This document shows, piece after piece, positions 28,157 through 38,225 of a stretch of DNA of 64,000 nt. The notes under the pieces are model-generated. The model worked only from the letters and a program-made list of their open reading frames with translations, was not told the origin of the DNA and ran no database searches. The DNA is from Rodentibacter sp. Ppn85 (GTDB lineage Bacteria > Pseudomonadota > Gammaproteobacteria > Enterobacterales > Pasteurellaceae). Every line of letters begins with the position of its first letter. Within the stretch, counting starts at the first letter, position 1. Where the stretch lies: positions 46,206-110,205 of the forward strand of contig NZ_MLHS01000012.1 of assembly GCF_001999335.1 (NCBI RefSeq). Reading direction: 5' to 3'. Both the position numbers and the translations under genes were made by a program.

Positions 28157-29258
28157 CGTTAAGTACAACCTCCCAGCCTTCGTGCCATGTAATGCCCACA
28201 CGTTGTCCGACGCTGTGATCCATGTGAGGATCGTCTTCGTTAAAAAATTCGCTTACAAGTACACGCATACCGTTATGGTCAAATTCTACGGTAGATTCTA
28301 ATGTCATACCTTTATAAGTGCGGTCAATAATATGGCCGATAATCGCCTTAGATTGTTCGTTTTCGTCAAGTTCTTCAATCACAATATCTTCAGGGCGAAG
28401 GAGAACTTGAAGTTTTTGCTCTTTTTCTACCGGCATATCGGTATAGATATCACAGATACGACCTTCTACGTTTGCCAGTACCACGTTCTCGGATTTACGT
28501 TCAATGACGGTTGCGTTAAATACATTAATTTCACCGATAAAACGTGCGACAAATAAGTTTGCCGGTTCTTCATAAATCTCGCGTGGCGAACCGTCTTGGG
28601 CGATTTTACCTTTACGCAATAATACGATGCGATCAGACATTGTAATGGCTTCTTCTTGATCGTGGGTTACAAAAATAAAGGTAATTCCCAACTGGCGTTG
28701 CAATACTTTGAGTTCGTATTGCATTTGTTTACGCAATTTATAATCTAAAGCGGATAACGATTCATCCAATAACAATACTTTCGGTTTATTAACAACCGCA
28801 CGGGCAATGGCGATACGTTGCTGTTGACCGCCTGATAATTGGGTCGGTTTACGATCTGCCATCTCTTCCAACTGAACCATACGCAAAGCTTCCAGCACAC
28901 GAGGTTTGATTTCAGCCTCAGGTACTTTTTGCATACGTAAGCCGAAAGCCACGTTCTCAAAAATGGTCATATGCGGGAACAGCGCATAACTTTGAAAAAC
29001 GGTATTAATGTGGCGTTTTTCAGCAGGGACATCTGTAATGTCTTCACCATCCAAAATAATATGACCGGAATCTAGTTCTTCGAGGCCTGCCAATAAACGC
29101 AAAACTGTTGTTTTACCACAGCCGGAAGGGCCAAGAATAGTCACAAATTCACCGTTATTAATAGTTAAGTTAAAATCGTTAATGATGGTGTTAGAACCGT
29201 AAGATTTTTTGACTGAACGAAGCTCAATAATAGGCTTGTTTTGAACCGGATTTTCCAC
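28143..29258 (-). CDS. potA: Spermidine/putrescine ABC transporter ATPase PotA
   Basis: The cytoplasmic ATPase of the polyamine importer. Motifs are Walker [11 protein letters not shown]-loop [11 protein letters not shown], signature [14 protein letters not shown], Walker [13 protein letters not shown] and the H-loop VTHDQEEA; residues after about 250 form the OB-like regulatory domain. No ATG fits: the first plausible start is GTG at 29258 ([21 protein letters not shown]), giving 371 residues and matching my recollection of the H. influenzae protein. The frame is open further upstream to about 29339 without similarity. Confidence 0.93.
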   Translation of the reverse strand: MENPVQNKPIIELRSVKKSYGSNTIINDFNLTINNGEFVTILGPSGCGKTTVLRLLAGLEELDSGHIILDGEDITDVPAEKRHINTVFQSYALFPHMTIFENVAFGLRMQKVPEAEIKPRVLEALRMVQLEEMADRKPTQLSGGQQQRIAIARAVVNKPKVLLLDESLSALDYKLRKQMQYELKVLQRQLGITFIFVTHDQEEAITMSDRIVLLRKGKIAQDGSPREIYEEPANLFVARFIGEINVFNATVIERKSENVVLANVEGRICDIYTDMPVEKEQKLQVLLRPEDIVIEELDENEQSKAIIGHIIDRTYKGMTLESTVEFDHNGMRVLVSEFFNEDDPHMDHSVGQRVGITWHEGWEVVLNDEDN

Positions 29259-29577
29259 TAGCTTTGGTTTTCTCCCTAATTTCACCAATAAGTTGGTACT
29301 GAGTAGAAATAAAGACCTGCAAAGTTGCAGGGGCGACATAAAAACAGGCGTCTATAATATAGTGAATTATTAATAATGAAAAGGATTTCATACACTTGAA
29401 AGTAAAAAAAATTATCGGCGTAAAAAGAAGGTGAAAAATCTAACGCACTTCCTGCTTTATGATTTGATTTTTTAGTTAATTGATGAGAGTTTTGTTGAAA
29501 TTTATAGAATGAAAATATTTGAATAATTAACATCAAGAAAAATGTAAATTTTGTCTTGCTTTTGTAATATAATGGTC

Positions 29578-29671
29578 GGCGTTTTATCAAGATTCCTTTT
29601 GATAAAGCTAAACTTTGGAGATTTTATTCATAAATTCTTTTTTATCCCCTGTTTAAGCAGGGGATTTTTTT
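29578..29671 (+). ncRNA. Candidate Hfq-type small RNA divergent from potA
   Basis: Between potA and letB a plus-strand unit of about 90 nt has the layout of a trans-acting sRNA and no upstream plus-strand gene. TATAAT at 29568-29573 could be its -10 element. The first hairpin is TTTATCAA with TTGATAAA (8-bp stem, 8-nt loop, about 29583-29606). A roughly 37-nt A/U-rich single-stranded region follows. ATCCCCTG with CAGGGGAT (29644-29665) then forms a terminator ending in seven T residues. I recognise no known sRNA family. The potA-side remainder (29259-29567) shows no other gene. It could instead be a leader or terminator without independent function. Confidence 0.5.
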
Positions 29672-29698
29672 ATGTATTTTGAAAAGAGTAGAAAAAAT

Positions 29699-29733
29699 AA
29701 CCGCACTTTGATTACTTCATCAAAAGTGCGGTT
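29699..29733. terminator. Terminator of letB from an inverted uptake-signal pair
   Basis: AACCGCACTTTGAT and ATCAAAAGTGCGGTT pair with one bulged base, flanked by A/T runs. It lies just past the letB stop. Confidence 0.75.
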
Positions 29734-29748
29734 AAATTTTTCGTAATT

Positions 29749-32424
29749 TTATTGATTAGGGAGCGCCCCCGAATTCCAATTCGGTGCTTTTACAGGGCGT
29801 TTAATTTGTAATAAAAAACGCTGATTTGCCGGGGCTTGTGGTTGAACAACCGTACCTGGTGGAGTAGAAAATGAAATACCGCCTTTCAGTAGTTGTTGAA
29901 CACTACCGGTATTAAATTCCGCACCTTTCCAGCCTAAATTGAAGTCGTAGCCGGATGATACCCAAAATTCAGAATTTTTACGTACTAAATGTTGGTATTT
30001 AGGTGTGATTGCAATGTGAATAAGCACGCGATCACCCAAATCATTGAGATCAAATTTACGAATTGCTCCGACTTCGACACCGCGATAAAGCACAGGCGAA
30101 CCTTCCGTTAAATTCATCGCATCATTTGTTTCAAGAATAAACGGCACGCCGTTGCTATATTTATTGCGACTCGGCGAAGTTTGTGTAAGATTAAACTGCG
30201 TTTTAGCTTTTCCTTTCCCGACTTCCACATCAATATAGGGTTGTAATAAACTATCTAAGTTTTCAATTGCTCCGGCTGAAATCTGCGGTGAAATAATCTT
30301 AAAGGCTGTCCCCTCTTTGGCAATCATTCCCATATAATTAGGGTTGATAAGCGCTTTGGCGGTAATTTTGCCTGATTTCGGATCTAATGTAATACTTTCA
30401 ACTTCACCGATAGACAACCCTAGATAGCGTAGGCTCATGCCTTTACTCAAATTTGTCGCATCGTCTGTGCTCAATGTGATTACTTGCCCTGCAGATTTTG
30501 CCTGCAATTCGTTTGGATACAATGTCTTATTTTTTCCCGAACCGCTGTTATCAAAACTAATTGCTCCTTTTAACGAGCGGGCAATCGGTGTTGCCTGAAT
30601 ACTAATACCTTTCGGGGTAATATCTACTTGTGCTGCACTTTCTACCCAGAAGATACTTTTATCCGTTAATAAATGTTTATAAGGCGGATAAATATAGACA
30701 TCCACATTAAAATGCTTTGTTTGAGGTTGGATATTGGTAATTTTACCTACTTCATATTGACGATATAGTACGAGAGACCCCTTACTGATGCTTGGTAAAG
30801 TTGAAGTTTTCAAGGTAATATCGGGCTCGACTAAATTGCCGGTAATGCCGGATTCCGCATTTTGTGTATCTTTGTAAAGCGGATAAGTTTTGAGTGCACC
30901 ACCCAAGCCTTTTTTCGCGATAATGCGAATGCCCCCTTGTAGCCATTTTTCCGGATGGGCAGATTCAAAACGAACCCCGTCTATGCCTAAATTTACATCG
31001 AAGTTTGAGGCTGCGACAAAAAGCGTATTTGGGTTAATTAAATTCCGATATGCGGAACTAATAGCGACTTGGTATTCTACTCCTTCTACGTTAATTTGTT
31101 GTTTAACAATTTCACCAATTGCAATATTGTTGTAATAAACGGATTGACCTTCCGATACACCGTAGCTTTCCGGCGCTGTTAGTTTAATTACCAGAGTATT
31201 TGGTGCTTTTAAGAGTAATTCGCTTTCCTTAACCACATCAAATTGTAATTTTTCTGCTCCGTCACCCGGAATGATCTCAAAATAATCGCCACGGAAAAAA
31301 CGTTGTGGGTCGGCTAAATCAGCCAAACTCGGTTTTTTATTGCGAAAAACAATATGGGTATTGGTTTTTAATAAATTTATTTGGTTCGGATCAATAAGTA
31401 ACGTACCTTTTAGAATATCTTCATTGTTTTCATCGATAGTGAGCGTTGAAAGTACGCCAACTTTGTGCTCTTGAAAATATACATCCGTACGACCGGCCTC
31501 TAAGCCGGCAACATTTGGTAACGTAATATTGACTTCAATACCGCGTTTAGCATCCTGTAGGCTCGAGTAGAGCGTATAGGTTGTATTTTCGGTTGCATTT
31601 GCACTGTTTGCCGGAGAATCGAAAGAAACAGCGCCTTGCACAACGGCATTAACACTCTCCATACTAAAGTTTAAACCGGACGGGCTAATATTTGCTGTCA
31701 TGCCACTGATATTCCAAAAGCGTGAGTCTTTTTTCACAAAATGCGTATATTCTTTGCCAATGACGACATCAATTTCAACTTTATTATTTTCATTAAAGCG
31801 ATAATCATAAATTTTACCAACGGGTAATTTTTTAAAATAGACGGAAGAGCCGATAGAAATTGATCCCAAATCATCGGCAACTAAATGAATTAACAAATCA
31901 CCGGGGGAAACTTGGGCGATAGGGCCTTTTTCTTGGGCAACAAATTGATCTTCGGTATCGCCGTCTCCCGGCTGTAGCGTAATATAGTTGCCTGAAACGA
32001 GAGAATCCAAACCTGAAATACCGGCAAGCGAGACGCTTGGTTGTACTATCCAAAATTTTGTATTTTCACGCAGCACTCCGGTCGCTTCAGGGTAGATATT
32101 GGCAATTACTTCGACTTTTTGCATATTATCGGTAAAGTTTACCTTTTTGACGATACCGATTTGTAGCCCTTGATAGCGAATCGGTGTCTTATCAGCGACT
32201 AAACCGGAGCCGTTTATAAAAGTAATTTTGATTGTTTTACCTTGTTCTTCAATGATTTGGAAGAAAAGGATTGCACCGATACAAAGGGCAATAAAGGGTA
32301 ATAACCAAAAGGGAGAAACTTTTCGGTTTTTGCGTAAAACGGCTTGAATCGTTTTATATTGCGAATCAACGTTTGTAGTATGATTGGTTGAATGTTCGTT
32401 ATTCGGTTGTTGTTTTTTGATCAT
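29749..32424 (-). CDS. letB: Seven-MCE-domain lipid-transport tunnel protein LetB (YebT)
   Basis: LetB hexamers stack MCE rings into a tunnel that carries phospholipid across the periplasm. The 891-residue protein (E. coli YebT 877) has one N-terminal membrane helix (FWLLPFIALCIGAILFFQII, residues about 38-57). Seven MCE repeats follow, each with a G.-VRYQGL.VG-like core: YQGLQIGIV, FKKLPVGKI, FQEHKVGVL, YNNIAIGEI, YRQYEVGKI, YLGLSIGEV and YRGVEVGAI. PqiB, with three MCE domains, is excluded by length. It overlaps letA by 26 bases. Confidence 0.93.
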   Translation of the reverse strand: MIKKQQPNNEHSTNHTTNVDSQYKTIQAVLRKNRKVSPFWLLPFIALCIGAILFFQIIEEQGKTIKITFINGSGLVADKTPIRYQGLQIGIVKKVNFTDNMQKVEVIANIYPEATGVLRENTKFWIVQPSVSLAGISGLDSLVSGNYITLQPGDGDTEDQFVAQEKGPIAQVSPGDLLIHLVADDLGSISIGSSVYFKKLPVGKIYDYRFNENNKVEIDVVIGKEYTHFVKKDSRFWNISGMTANISPSGLNFSMESVNAVVQGAVSFDSPANSANATENTTYTLYSSLQDAKRGIEVNITLPNVAGLEAGRTDVYFQEHKVGVLSTLTIDENNEDILKGTLLIDPNQINLLKTNTHIVFRNKKPSLADLADPQRFFRGDYFEIIPGDGAEKLQFDVVKESELLLKAPNTLVIKLTAPESYGVSEGQSVYYNNIAIGEIVKQQINVEGVEYQVAISSAYRNLINPNTLFVAASNFDVNLGIDGVRFESAHPEKWLQGGIRIIAKKGLGGALKTYPLYKDTQNAESGITGNLVEPDITLKTSTLPSISKGSLVLYRQYEVGKITNIQPQTKHFNVDVYIYPPYKHLLTDKSIFWVESAAQVDITPKGISIQATPIARSLKGAISFDNSGSGKNKTLYPNELQAKSAGQVITLSTDDATNLSKGMSLRYLGLSIGEVESITLDPKSGKITAKALINPNYMGMIAKEGTAFKIISPQISAGAIENLDSLLQPYIDVEVGKGKAKTQFNLTQTSPSRNKYSNGVPFILETNDAMNLTEGSPVLYRGVEVGAIRKFDLNDLGDRVLIHIAITPKYQHLVRKNSEFWVSSGYDFNLGWKGAEFNTGSVQQLLKGGISFSTPPGTVVQPQAPANQRFLLQIKRPVKAPNWNSGALPNQ

Positions 32425-33664
32425 AAATTTTCCAAATAAGTCGACTATCGAATTGTGAAGTTGAAATCATTGTGAGAAAGACAGCTGCGCCAAAGTAAAA
32501 GGCTGCCGGCCCCACTGTAAAATTAATAATCTGCCCCCGCGTAACAAGTGACATCATTAACGCAAGAACGAATAAATCAAGCATGGACCAACGTCCGATA
32601 AAGTGTACGGTATGTAATAAGCGCATTTGCCATTTAATAGAGTGTTGCCATTTAAAGTGAATGCAGGCAAGTAAATATAGCATAATTAAAATTTTACTAA
32701 TTGGCACAAAAATACTGGCAAAAAATACAACAAAGGCAACAAAATAGCTTTTCATTTCAATGAATGAAATTACACCAGACATCAACGTGTCCTCGCTTAA
32801 AACCCCAGTCAGATAAATACCGGATATCGGCAATAGGTTTGCCGGAAAAAGCATAATAATGCCGGCAATCAAGGTTGCCCAAGTACGCTGTAATTTTATT
32901 GATTCGGGGAGATCTAAGCGTGAATCACAACGAGGGCAAATATGTCGGTTATTTATCAATTTTATATCTGAATGAGGAAACGAATAATTGCAAGCTGTGC
33001 ATAATTCGGTTTTATCTTCCGTGGTTAAAAGCATTTTCTTGTGTTCGGGATAAAATTCGTCCCATAATTCGTTCAGATTAATTTTGATAAACAATAATGT
33101 AGTTAAAAGAGCGGTAAATATAAATGCGAGTAAATAGACATCAATTTCCAATGTCGCATATTCGCGCACTTTAAACATTGATACGCCGAGTGCTACGAGA
33201 TAAACATCAAACATCACCCAGGGCTTAATGTAGCTTAAAAAAAGTAATACATTACGTGGACGCATACTAAGTAGTTTAGCGAACCATAACATTAAAACCA
33301 AGAGAGCAAAAGAAATCGGCATTAAGACGGCGCAGATAAATACTAAAAAAGCCGTATATTGGTAGCCTGAGGTAGCCATTTTCCAGATTCCTTCCCATAC
33401 GGAGGCATCCACTTTTACACCAAGTAAATCAATGCTTAACAGAGGGAATTTTAAGGCAAAGGGCATTAAAATAAGAATCGAGAGTGCAATCATCGCACAG
33501 CGATGTAACGACCAACGGTTTGTTGTATTTAATATATGATGACAACGAGGGCACTCTGCATGTTCATTTTCGGGCAACGGATAAGGCACCGAGACGACTT
33601 TATCGCATTCACTGCAACGAGTGATTTTATTGTGAATGTTTGCAAGATTCGGTGTAGTCGCCAT
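32399..33664 (-). CDS. letA: PqiA-family inner-membrane protein LetA (YebS)
   Basis: Partner of LetB in inner-membrane lipid transport. I chose the ATG at 33664 (MATTPNLANIHNKITRC), giving 421 residues; a TTG 33 bases upstream is possible. There are two similar halves, each with a zinc-ribbon (CSECDK...CPRCH and CTACNY...CPRCD) followed by four predicted membrane helices. An uptake signal near 33685 lies directly upstream. Order letA-letB next to proQ-prc matches E. coli yebS-yebT-proQ-prc. Confidence 0.92.
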   Translation of the reverse strand: MATTPNLANIHNKITRCSECDKVVSVPYPLPENEHAECPRCHHILNTTNRWSLHRCAMIALSILILMPFALKFPLLSIDLLGVKVDASVWEGIWKMATSGYQYTAFLVFICAVLMPISFALLVLMLWFAKLLSMRPRNVLLFLSYIKPWVMFDVYLVALGVSMFKVREYATLEIDVYLLAFIFTALLTTLLFIKINLNELWDEFYPEHKKMLLTTEDKTELCTACNYSFPHSDIKLINNRHICPRCDSRLDLPESIKLQRTWATLIAGIIMLFPANLLPISGIYLTGVLSEDTLMSGVISFIEMKSYFVAFVVFFASIFVPISKILIMLYLLACIHFKWQHSIKWQMRLLHTVHFIGRWSMLDLFVLALMMSLVTRGQIINFTVGPAAFYFGAAVFLTMISTSQFDSRLIWKIYDQKTTTE

Positions 33665-33875
33665 AATAATGTTTTTTGCTATACAAAGTGCGGTCAAAAA
33701 GGGTTGATTATTCTATCCTTATTCCTCTGCGTTTGTGAAGTTTAAATGAACAAACGTTTATTAAAATTGATAGCGTAACAAATAACTTGTTCCCTAAACT
33801 TACTTGGAACATTGTCAACCCTTATAAAAGTGCGATAAACTATGTAAGTTTTTTATTTCAATCCTAGGACAAAAA

Positions 33876-34517
33876 ATGACAGATGCCCAACTTGATGTTC
33901 AACAAGCTGAAAAAATATCATCAAATCCACAAAAATTGACGAATAATAAGGAAATTATTGCTTATTTAGCAGAAAAATTTCCACTTTGTTTTATTTTAGA
34001 AGGTGAGGCAAAACCGTTAAAAATCGGTTTGTTCCAAGATTTAGCCGAAGCCTTAAAGGAAGATGAGAGGGTAAGTAAAACACAATTACGCCATGCACTT
34101 CGCCAATATACATCGAACTGGCGTTATTTACACGGTTGTCGCGAGGGGGCGGAACGTGTGGATTTGTATGGCAACCCGGCGGGAGTATTGGAAGCTGAAC
34201 ATGTTGCACATGCGGCGGAGCAACTCGCTGAAGCAAAAGCAAAATTTGCTGAGAAACGCAAAGCAGAATTGGTGGCAAAAAAAGCGCAACAAAAACGTCA
34301 ACCGCGTCGCCAAAATAATTTGAAGTCGACACGTAAACCAAAAGTTGAATTAAGTGCGGTTGATTTGTCCACACTTTCTAAAGGTTCAGCAGTTAAAGTA
34401 AAAGTAGGCGATCGTGCTAAGAAAGGTATCATTGTTGAAGTGTTAAAAGATTCCGCTCGTGTAGAACTTGAAAATGGCTTAGTAATGAATATCACGGCTG
34501 ATCGTTTATTCGCATAA
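33876..34517 (+). CDS. proQ: RNA chaperone ProQ
   Basis: A 213-residue RNA-binding protein with the FinO/ProQ domain at the N-terminus (IIAYLAEKFPLCFILEGEAKPLKIGLF... LRHALRQYTSNWRYL), a Lys/Arg/Gln-rich linker (about residues 110-155), and a C-terminal Tudor-like domain (SKGSAVKVKVGDRAKKGIIVEV). ProQ binds structured sRNAs and mRNA 3' ends. It is divergent from letA and followed by prc. Confidence 0.96.
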   Translation: MTDAQLDVQQAEKISSNPQKLTNNKEIIAYLAEKFPLCFILEGEAKPLKIGLFQDLAEALKEDERVSKTQLRHALRQYTSNWRYLHGCREGAERVDLYGNPAGVLEAEHVAHAAEQLAEAKAKFAEKRKAELVAKKAQQKRQPRRQNNLKSTRKPKVELSAVDLSTLSKGSAVKVKVGDRAKKGIIVEVLKDSARVELENGLVMNITADRLFA

Positions 34518-34550
34518 TTACAATATTGATATTTTATCGGGAAAGATTAA

Positions 34551-36626
34551 ATGAAATTGATAATGACCAAAAGTATTTTAGCTACTGCTATATTAAGTGC
34601 ATTGTTCCTTCACTCTAATTTGGGGTTTGCTGTCGAATCTAAGTTGAAGTTAAGCGATATTCAAATTCCTTCAGCAACGGAAGAAAATCAGCTGGCGACA
34701 AAACGTGCAACAACACGCTTAACGCAGTCTCATTATCGAAAATTTCAGCTTGACGATGCCTTTTCCGAGAAGATATTTGATCGTTATATCAAAAGTTTGG
34801 ATTATAGCCGGAATACTTTTCTACAATCGGATATCGATGAATTACGTCAGAAGTATGGTGCGCTGTTGGATGATCAGCTAAACCAAGGTGATCTTTCAGC
34901 CGCCTTTGCAATTTATGATTTGATGATGAAACGTCGTTATGAACGTTATGCCTATGCGCTTTCATTGTTAGATAAAGAACCGAATTTAAACGGTAAAGAT
35001 CAAATTGAAATTGACCGTGAGAAAGCGGATTTTCCTAAAACGGAAGAAGAGGCAAACCGTCTTTGGGAAGAACGTGTAAAAAATGATGTGATCAATTTAA
35101 AACTAAAAGATAAAAAATGGTCGGAAATTAAAAACAAACTGGCAAAACGCTATAATTTAGCAATTCGCCGTTTAACGCAAACGAAAGCAGACGATATTGT
35201 TCAGGTGTATTTAAATGCTTTTGCACGTGAAATTGATCCGCATACCAGTTATCTCTCACCACGTACTGCAAAAAGTTTTAACGAAAGTATGAATCTTTCA
35301 TTAGAGGGGATCGGCGCAACACTGCAATCAGAGGATGATGAAACCAGCATTAAATCGCTTGTTCCCGGTGCGCCGGCGGAGCGTAGTAAAAAATTAAAAG
35401 CCGGCGATAAAATTATTGGTGTTGGACAGGAAAAAGGTGAAATCGAGGATATAGTTGGTTGGCGTCTAGAAGATATTGTTGACAAAATTAAAGGCAAAAA
35501 AGGTACGAAAGTTCGTCTTGAGATAGAACCTGCCAAAGGTGGAAAATCACGTATTATTACCCTCGTGCGCGATAAAGTACGTATTGAAGATCAAGCCGCT
35601 AAATTAACCGTTGAGAAAGTCGATGGTGAAAATATCGGGATAATTAAAATTCCAAGTTTCTACATCGGTTTAACGAAAGATGTAAAAAAACTATTGCTTC
35701 AGGCTGAGAAAAAACATGTTAAAGGCTTGATTGTGGATTTACGTGAGAACGGCGGCGGGGCGTTAACTGAAGCTGTGGCATTGAGTGGTTTATTTATTAC
35801 CGACGGTCCTGTGGTGCAAGTTCGTGATGCTTACCAGCGTATCCGCGTACACGAAGACGATGATCGTTCCGAGCAATATAAAGGGCCGTTATTGGTCATG
35901 ATTAACCGTTTTAGTGCCTCCGCTTCAGAAATTTTTGCTGCGGCGATGCAAGATTATAATCGCGGTATTATTATCGGACAAAATACTTTCGGTAAAGGAA
36001 CCGTGCAGCAAAGTCGCTCTCTAAATTTTATTTATGACTTAGATCAAACTCCTTTAGGTATTTTGCAATATACTATCCAAAAATTTTACCGTATTAACGG
36101 TGGGTCCACACAATTGAAAGGCGTTTCTGCGGATATTCGGTTTCCTGAAATTATTGATGCGAAAGAATATGGTGAAGAAAAAGAAGATAATGCACTTCCT
36201 TGGGATAAAATTCCTGCTTCAGCTTATTCTGAAACAGGCAATGTACGCCAATATATTTCAGAATTAGAGAAAAAACATCAAGTCCGTATTGAGAAAGACC
36301 CCGAGTTTATTGCGTTGAATGAAGAATTAAAGATTCGTGACGAACGCCGTGATCGCAAATTTATGTCTTTAAATTATCAAGAACGTAAAGCCGAAAATGA
36401 TAGTGATGATGCGAGACATTTGAAAAATATCAATGATCGTTTTAAACGTGAAGGGAAGAAATTATTAAAAGATATTGATGCTTTGCCAAAGGATTATGAA
36501 ACACCGGATTTCTTCTTAAAAGAAGCTGAAAAAATGGCTGCGGATTTGGTGAAATTGAATCTAAAACAAGAAAAACCAAATGCGCATGTTCAGCAGGAAT
36601 CAAATAAAGCAGCGATAAAAAAATAA
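34551..36626 (+). CDS. prc: Carboxy-terminal processing (tail-specific) protease Prc
   Basis: A periplasmic S41 serine protease that trims lipoproteins and controls peptidoglycan hydrolases with NlpI. The 691-residue precursor has a signal peptide (ILSALFLHSNLGFA), a PDZ domain (about 245-335, LEGIGATLQSEDDETSIKSLVPGAPA) and the catalytic Ser/Lys pair in FSASASEIFAAAMQDY and GQNTFGKGTVQQ. A C-terminal helical region completes it. A second ATG three codons in is also possible. It is 33 bp after proQ, as in E. coli. Confidence 0.96.
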   Translation: MKLIMTKSILATAILSALFLHSNLGFAVESKLKLSDIQIPSATEENQLATKRATTRLTQSHYRKFQLDDAFSEKIFDRYIKSLDYSRNTFLQSDIDELRQKYGALLDDQLNQGDLSAAFAIYDLMMKRRYERYAYALSLLDKEPNLNGKDQIEIDREKADFPKTEEEANRLWEERVKNDVINLKLKDKKWSEIKNKLAKRYNLAIRRLTQTKADDIVQVYLNAFAREIDPHTSYLSPRTAKSFNESMNLSLEGIGATLQSEDDETSIKSLVPGAPAERSKKLKAGDKIIGVGQEKGEIEDIVGWRLEDIVDKIKGKKGTKVRLEIEPAKGGKSRIITLVRDKVRIEDQAAKLTVEKVDGENIGIIKIPSFYIGLTKDVKKLLLQAEKKHVKGLIVDLRENGGGALTEAVALSGLFITDGPVVQVRDAYQRIRVHEDDDRSEQYKGPLLVMINRFSASASEIFAAAMQDYNRGIIIGQNTFGKGTVQQSRSLNFIYDLDQTPLGILQYTIQKFYRINGGSTQLKGVSADIRFPEIIDAKEYGEEKEDNALPWDKIPASAYSETGNVRQYISELEKKHQVRIEKDPEFIALNEELKIRDERRDRKFMSLNYQERKAENDSDDARHLKNINDRFKREGKKLLKDIDALPKDYETPDFFLKEAEKMAADLVKLNLKQEKPNAHVQQESNKAAIKK

Positions 36627-36630
36627 TAAA

Positions 36631-36666
36631 TTTTGACCGCTCTTTGAATAAAGAGCGGTCTGTTTT
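36631..36666 (+). terminator. Terminator of prc
   Basis: GACCGCTCTTT and AAAGAGCGGTC (11 bp, loop GAAT) followed by TGTTTT. The arms are one base away from the uptake signal core (AAGAGCGGT). Confidence 0.75.
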
Positions 36667-36688
36667 GTAAATCTTTAAAGGAACTCTT

Positions 36689-38151
36689 ATGTTAAAAGGT
36701 ACGGTTAAGTTGAGCGCACTGGCCTTATCATTGTCAATGATGGTATCAGGTTGTGCACTGGCGGATTGGGCTAAAGATACGGTTTCACATCCTCCTCCAT
36801 CGACGGTTGATATGTCGAAACTTTCCCCTGAAGAACGTGCTAAGTTAGAGGCTGAAATCAAAGAGGATCAAGCCCGTTTGGCTGCTGAAAAGCAAGCCAT
36901 GCTTGAGATGTCGCTTACCCATGAAATCGGTGAGCAAAATTTACAGTTTAAGCCTATTGTTGCAAAACTTTATGCTGATAATAAATATGTTTTACTATGG
37001 CAGGATAAATCTGCGGAAAAACAATTTTTGCGAGAATATGCTGCAATGGTTGCGAGTAGTATTTCTAAACGTTCGGCTAAGTCTTTGGAGAATCTAAGTC
37101 AAGCAGAGCAGAATGGTGGTTTAACATATGATGTACTTTTGACTGACGCATTTTTGGACTATATGTATTATAGTAAAAATGTGAGTCAGCAGGCGCAACG
37201 TTGGCTGTATGGTTCTAATTCATACAAGCCACAGTCACCAAGTGATGAACAAATTCAGCAATGGTTAAGTGCGGTTAAAAATAATGATGTTTTAACTTAT
37301 GTGGAAGGTTTATCTACTGATAACTCACATTATCGACAAACCATTCAAGCTTTGTCGTCAATGATATCCGATTCGGGTTTAACGCCAACCGGCAAAAAAT
37401 TAGCGATTAATGCACAACGTTTGCGTGTAATCCCTGATTTTCATAATGGTATTTTGTGAATATCCCAAGCTATCAGTTACAGTATTATCGCGATGGACGA
37501 TTAGTGTTAGAATCTCGCGTTATTGTAGGGAAAGATCAGCGCCGTACACCTGTTATGTACAGTAAATTAAGTAATGTGGTTGTGAATCCGCCATGGAATG
37601 CTCCGACACGTTTGGTTAATGAAGATATTGTTCCAAAATTGAGACGGGATCCGGGTTATGCGGCTGCGCACGGTTATAGTATTCTTGATAGTAAGGGAAA
37701 TAGCGTTGATCCTTATTCCATTGATTGGAATAAAGTCGGTAAGAATTTTCCTTACCGTATTCGTCAAGCACCGGGTGATAACGCATTAGGTAATTATAAG
37801 TTTAATATGCCTAGTTCGGATGCTATTTATTTACACGATACGCCGAATCGCGGTCTTTTCTCACGTAAAGATCGGGCATTAAGTTCAGGATGTGTTCGTG
37901 TAGAAAAATCCTCCCAACTTGCCGATATTTTATTAAAAGAAGCCGGTTGGTCGGATAATCGCAAACAAAGCGTTTTAGCAAGTAAGAAAACGACTTCAGC
38001 CGATATTCGATCGGATAATCCCGTTTTCTTATATTATGTCACTGCGTGGGTTGAAAACGGTCAAACCAAAGTATTACCAGATATTTACAAATATGATAAT
38101 GTCATTGGCGATAATGACATTAATTGGAATATCGTAAAAAAATACTTGTAA
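36689..38151 (+). pseudogene. Murein L,D-transpeptidase (YcbB/LdtD-like), split in two by a 1-base frameshift
   Basis: The first frame (36689-37459, 256 residues) holds a lipoprotein-type signal (SMMVSGC) and the N-terminal part up to AINAQRLRVIPDFHNGI. The second (37456-38151, 231 residues) continues directly with VNIPSYQLQYYRDGRL and carries the YkuD catalytic domain: IYLHDTP, and the active cysteine in ALSSGCVRVE. One T more in the run at 37451-37455 would fuse them into about 488 residues, the length I recall for the H. influenzae protein. The two frames overlap as GTGA (37456-37459), so a GTG restart could make the second half, though without a signal peptide it would stay cytoplasmic. 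An intact enzyme would form 3-3 crosslinks in peptidoglycan. Confidence 0.85.
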
Positions 38152-38225
38152 TATTGACCGCACTTTAGTGAACTAAGACTTATCTTTGTAAGTCGAAAAA
38201 CGAAAGAATAAAATGAGAGAAAATA

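Noticed and set aside
29282..29590. Minus-strand open frame of about 100 codons before potA
   Set aside because: Low-complexity F/K/S/N-rich product, no Shine-Dalgarno, and it overlaps the potA promoter and the candidate sRNA.
37456..38151. Second half of the L,D-transpeptidase as a separate real gene
   Set aside because: It continues the first half without a gap and lacks any export signal; a frameshift is simpler.
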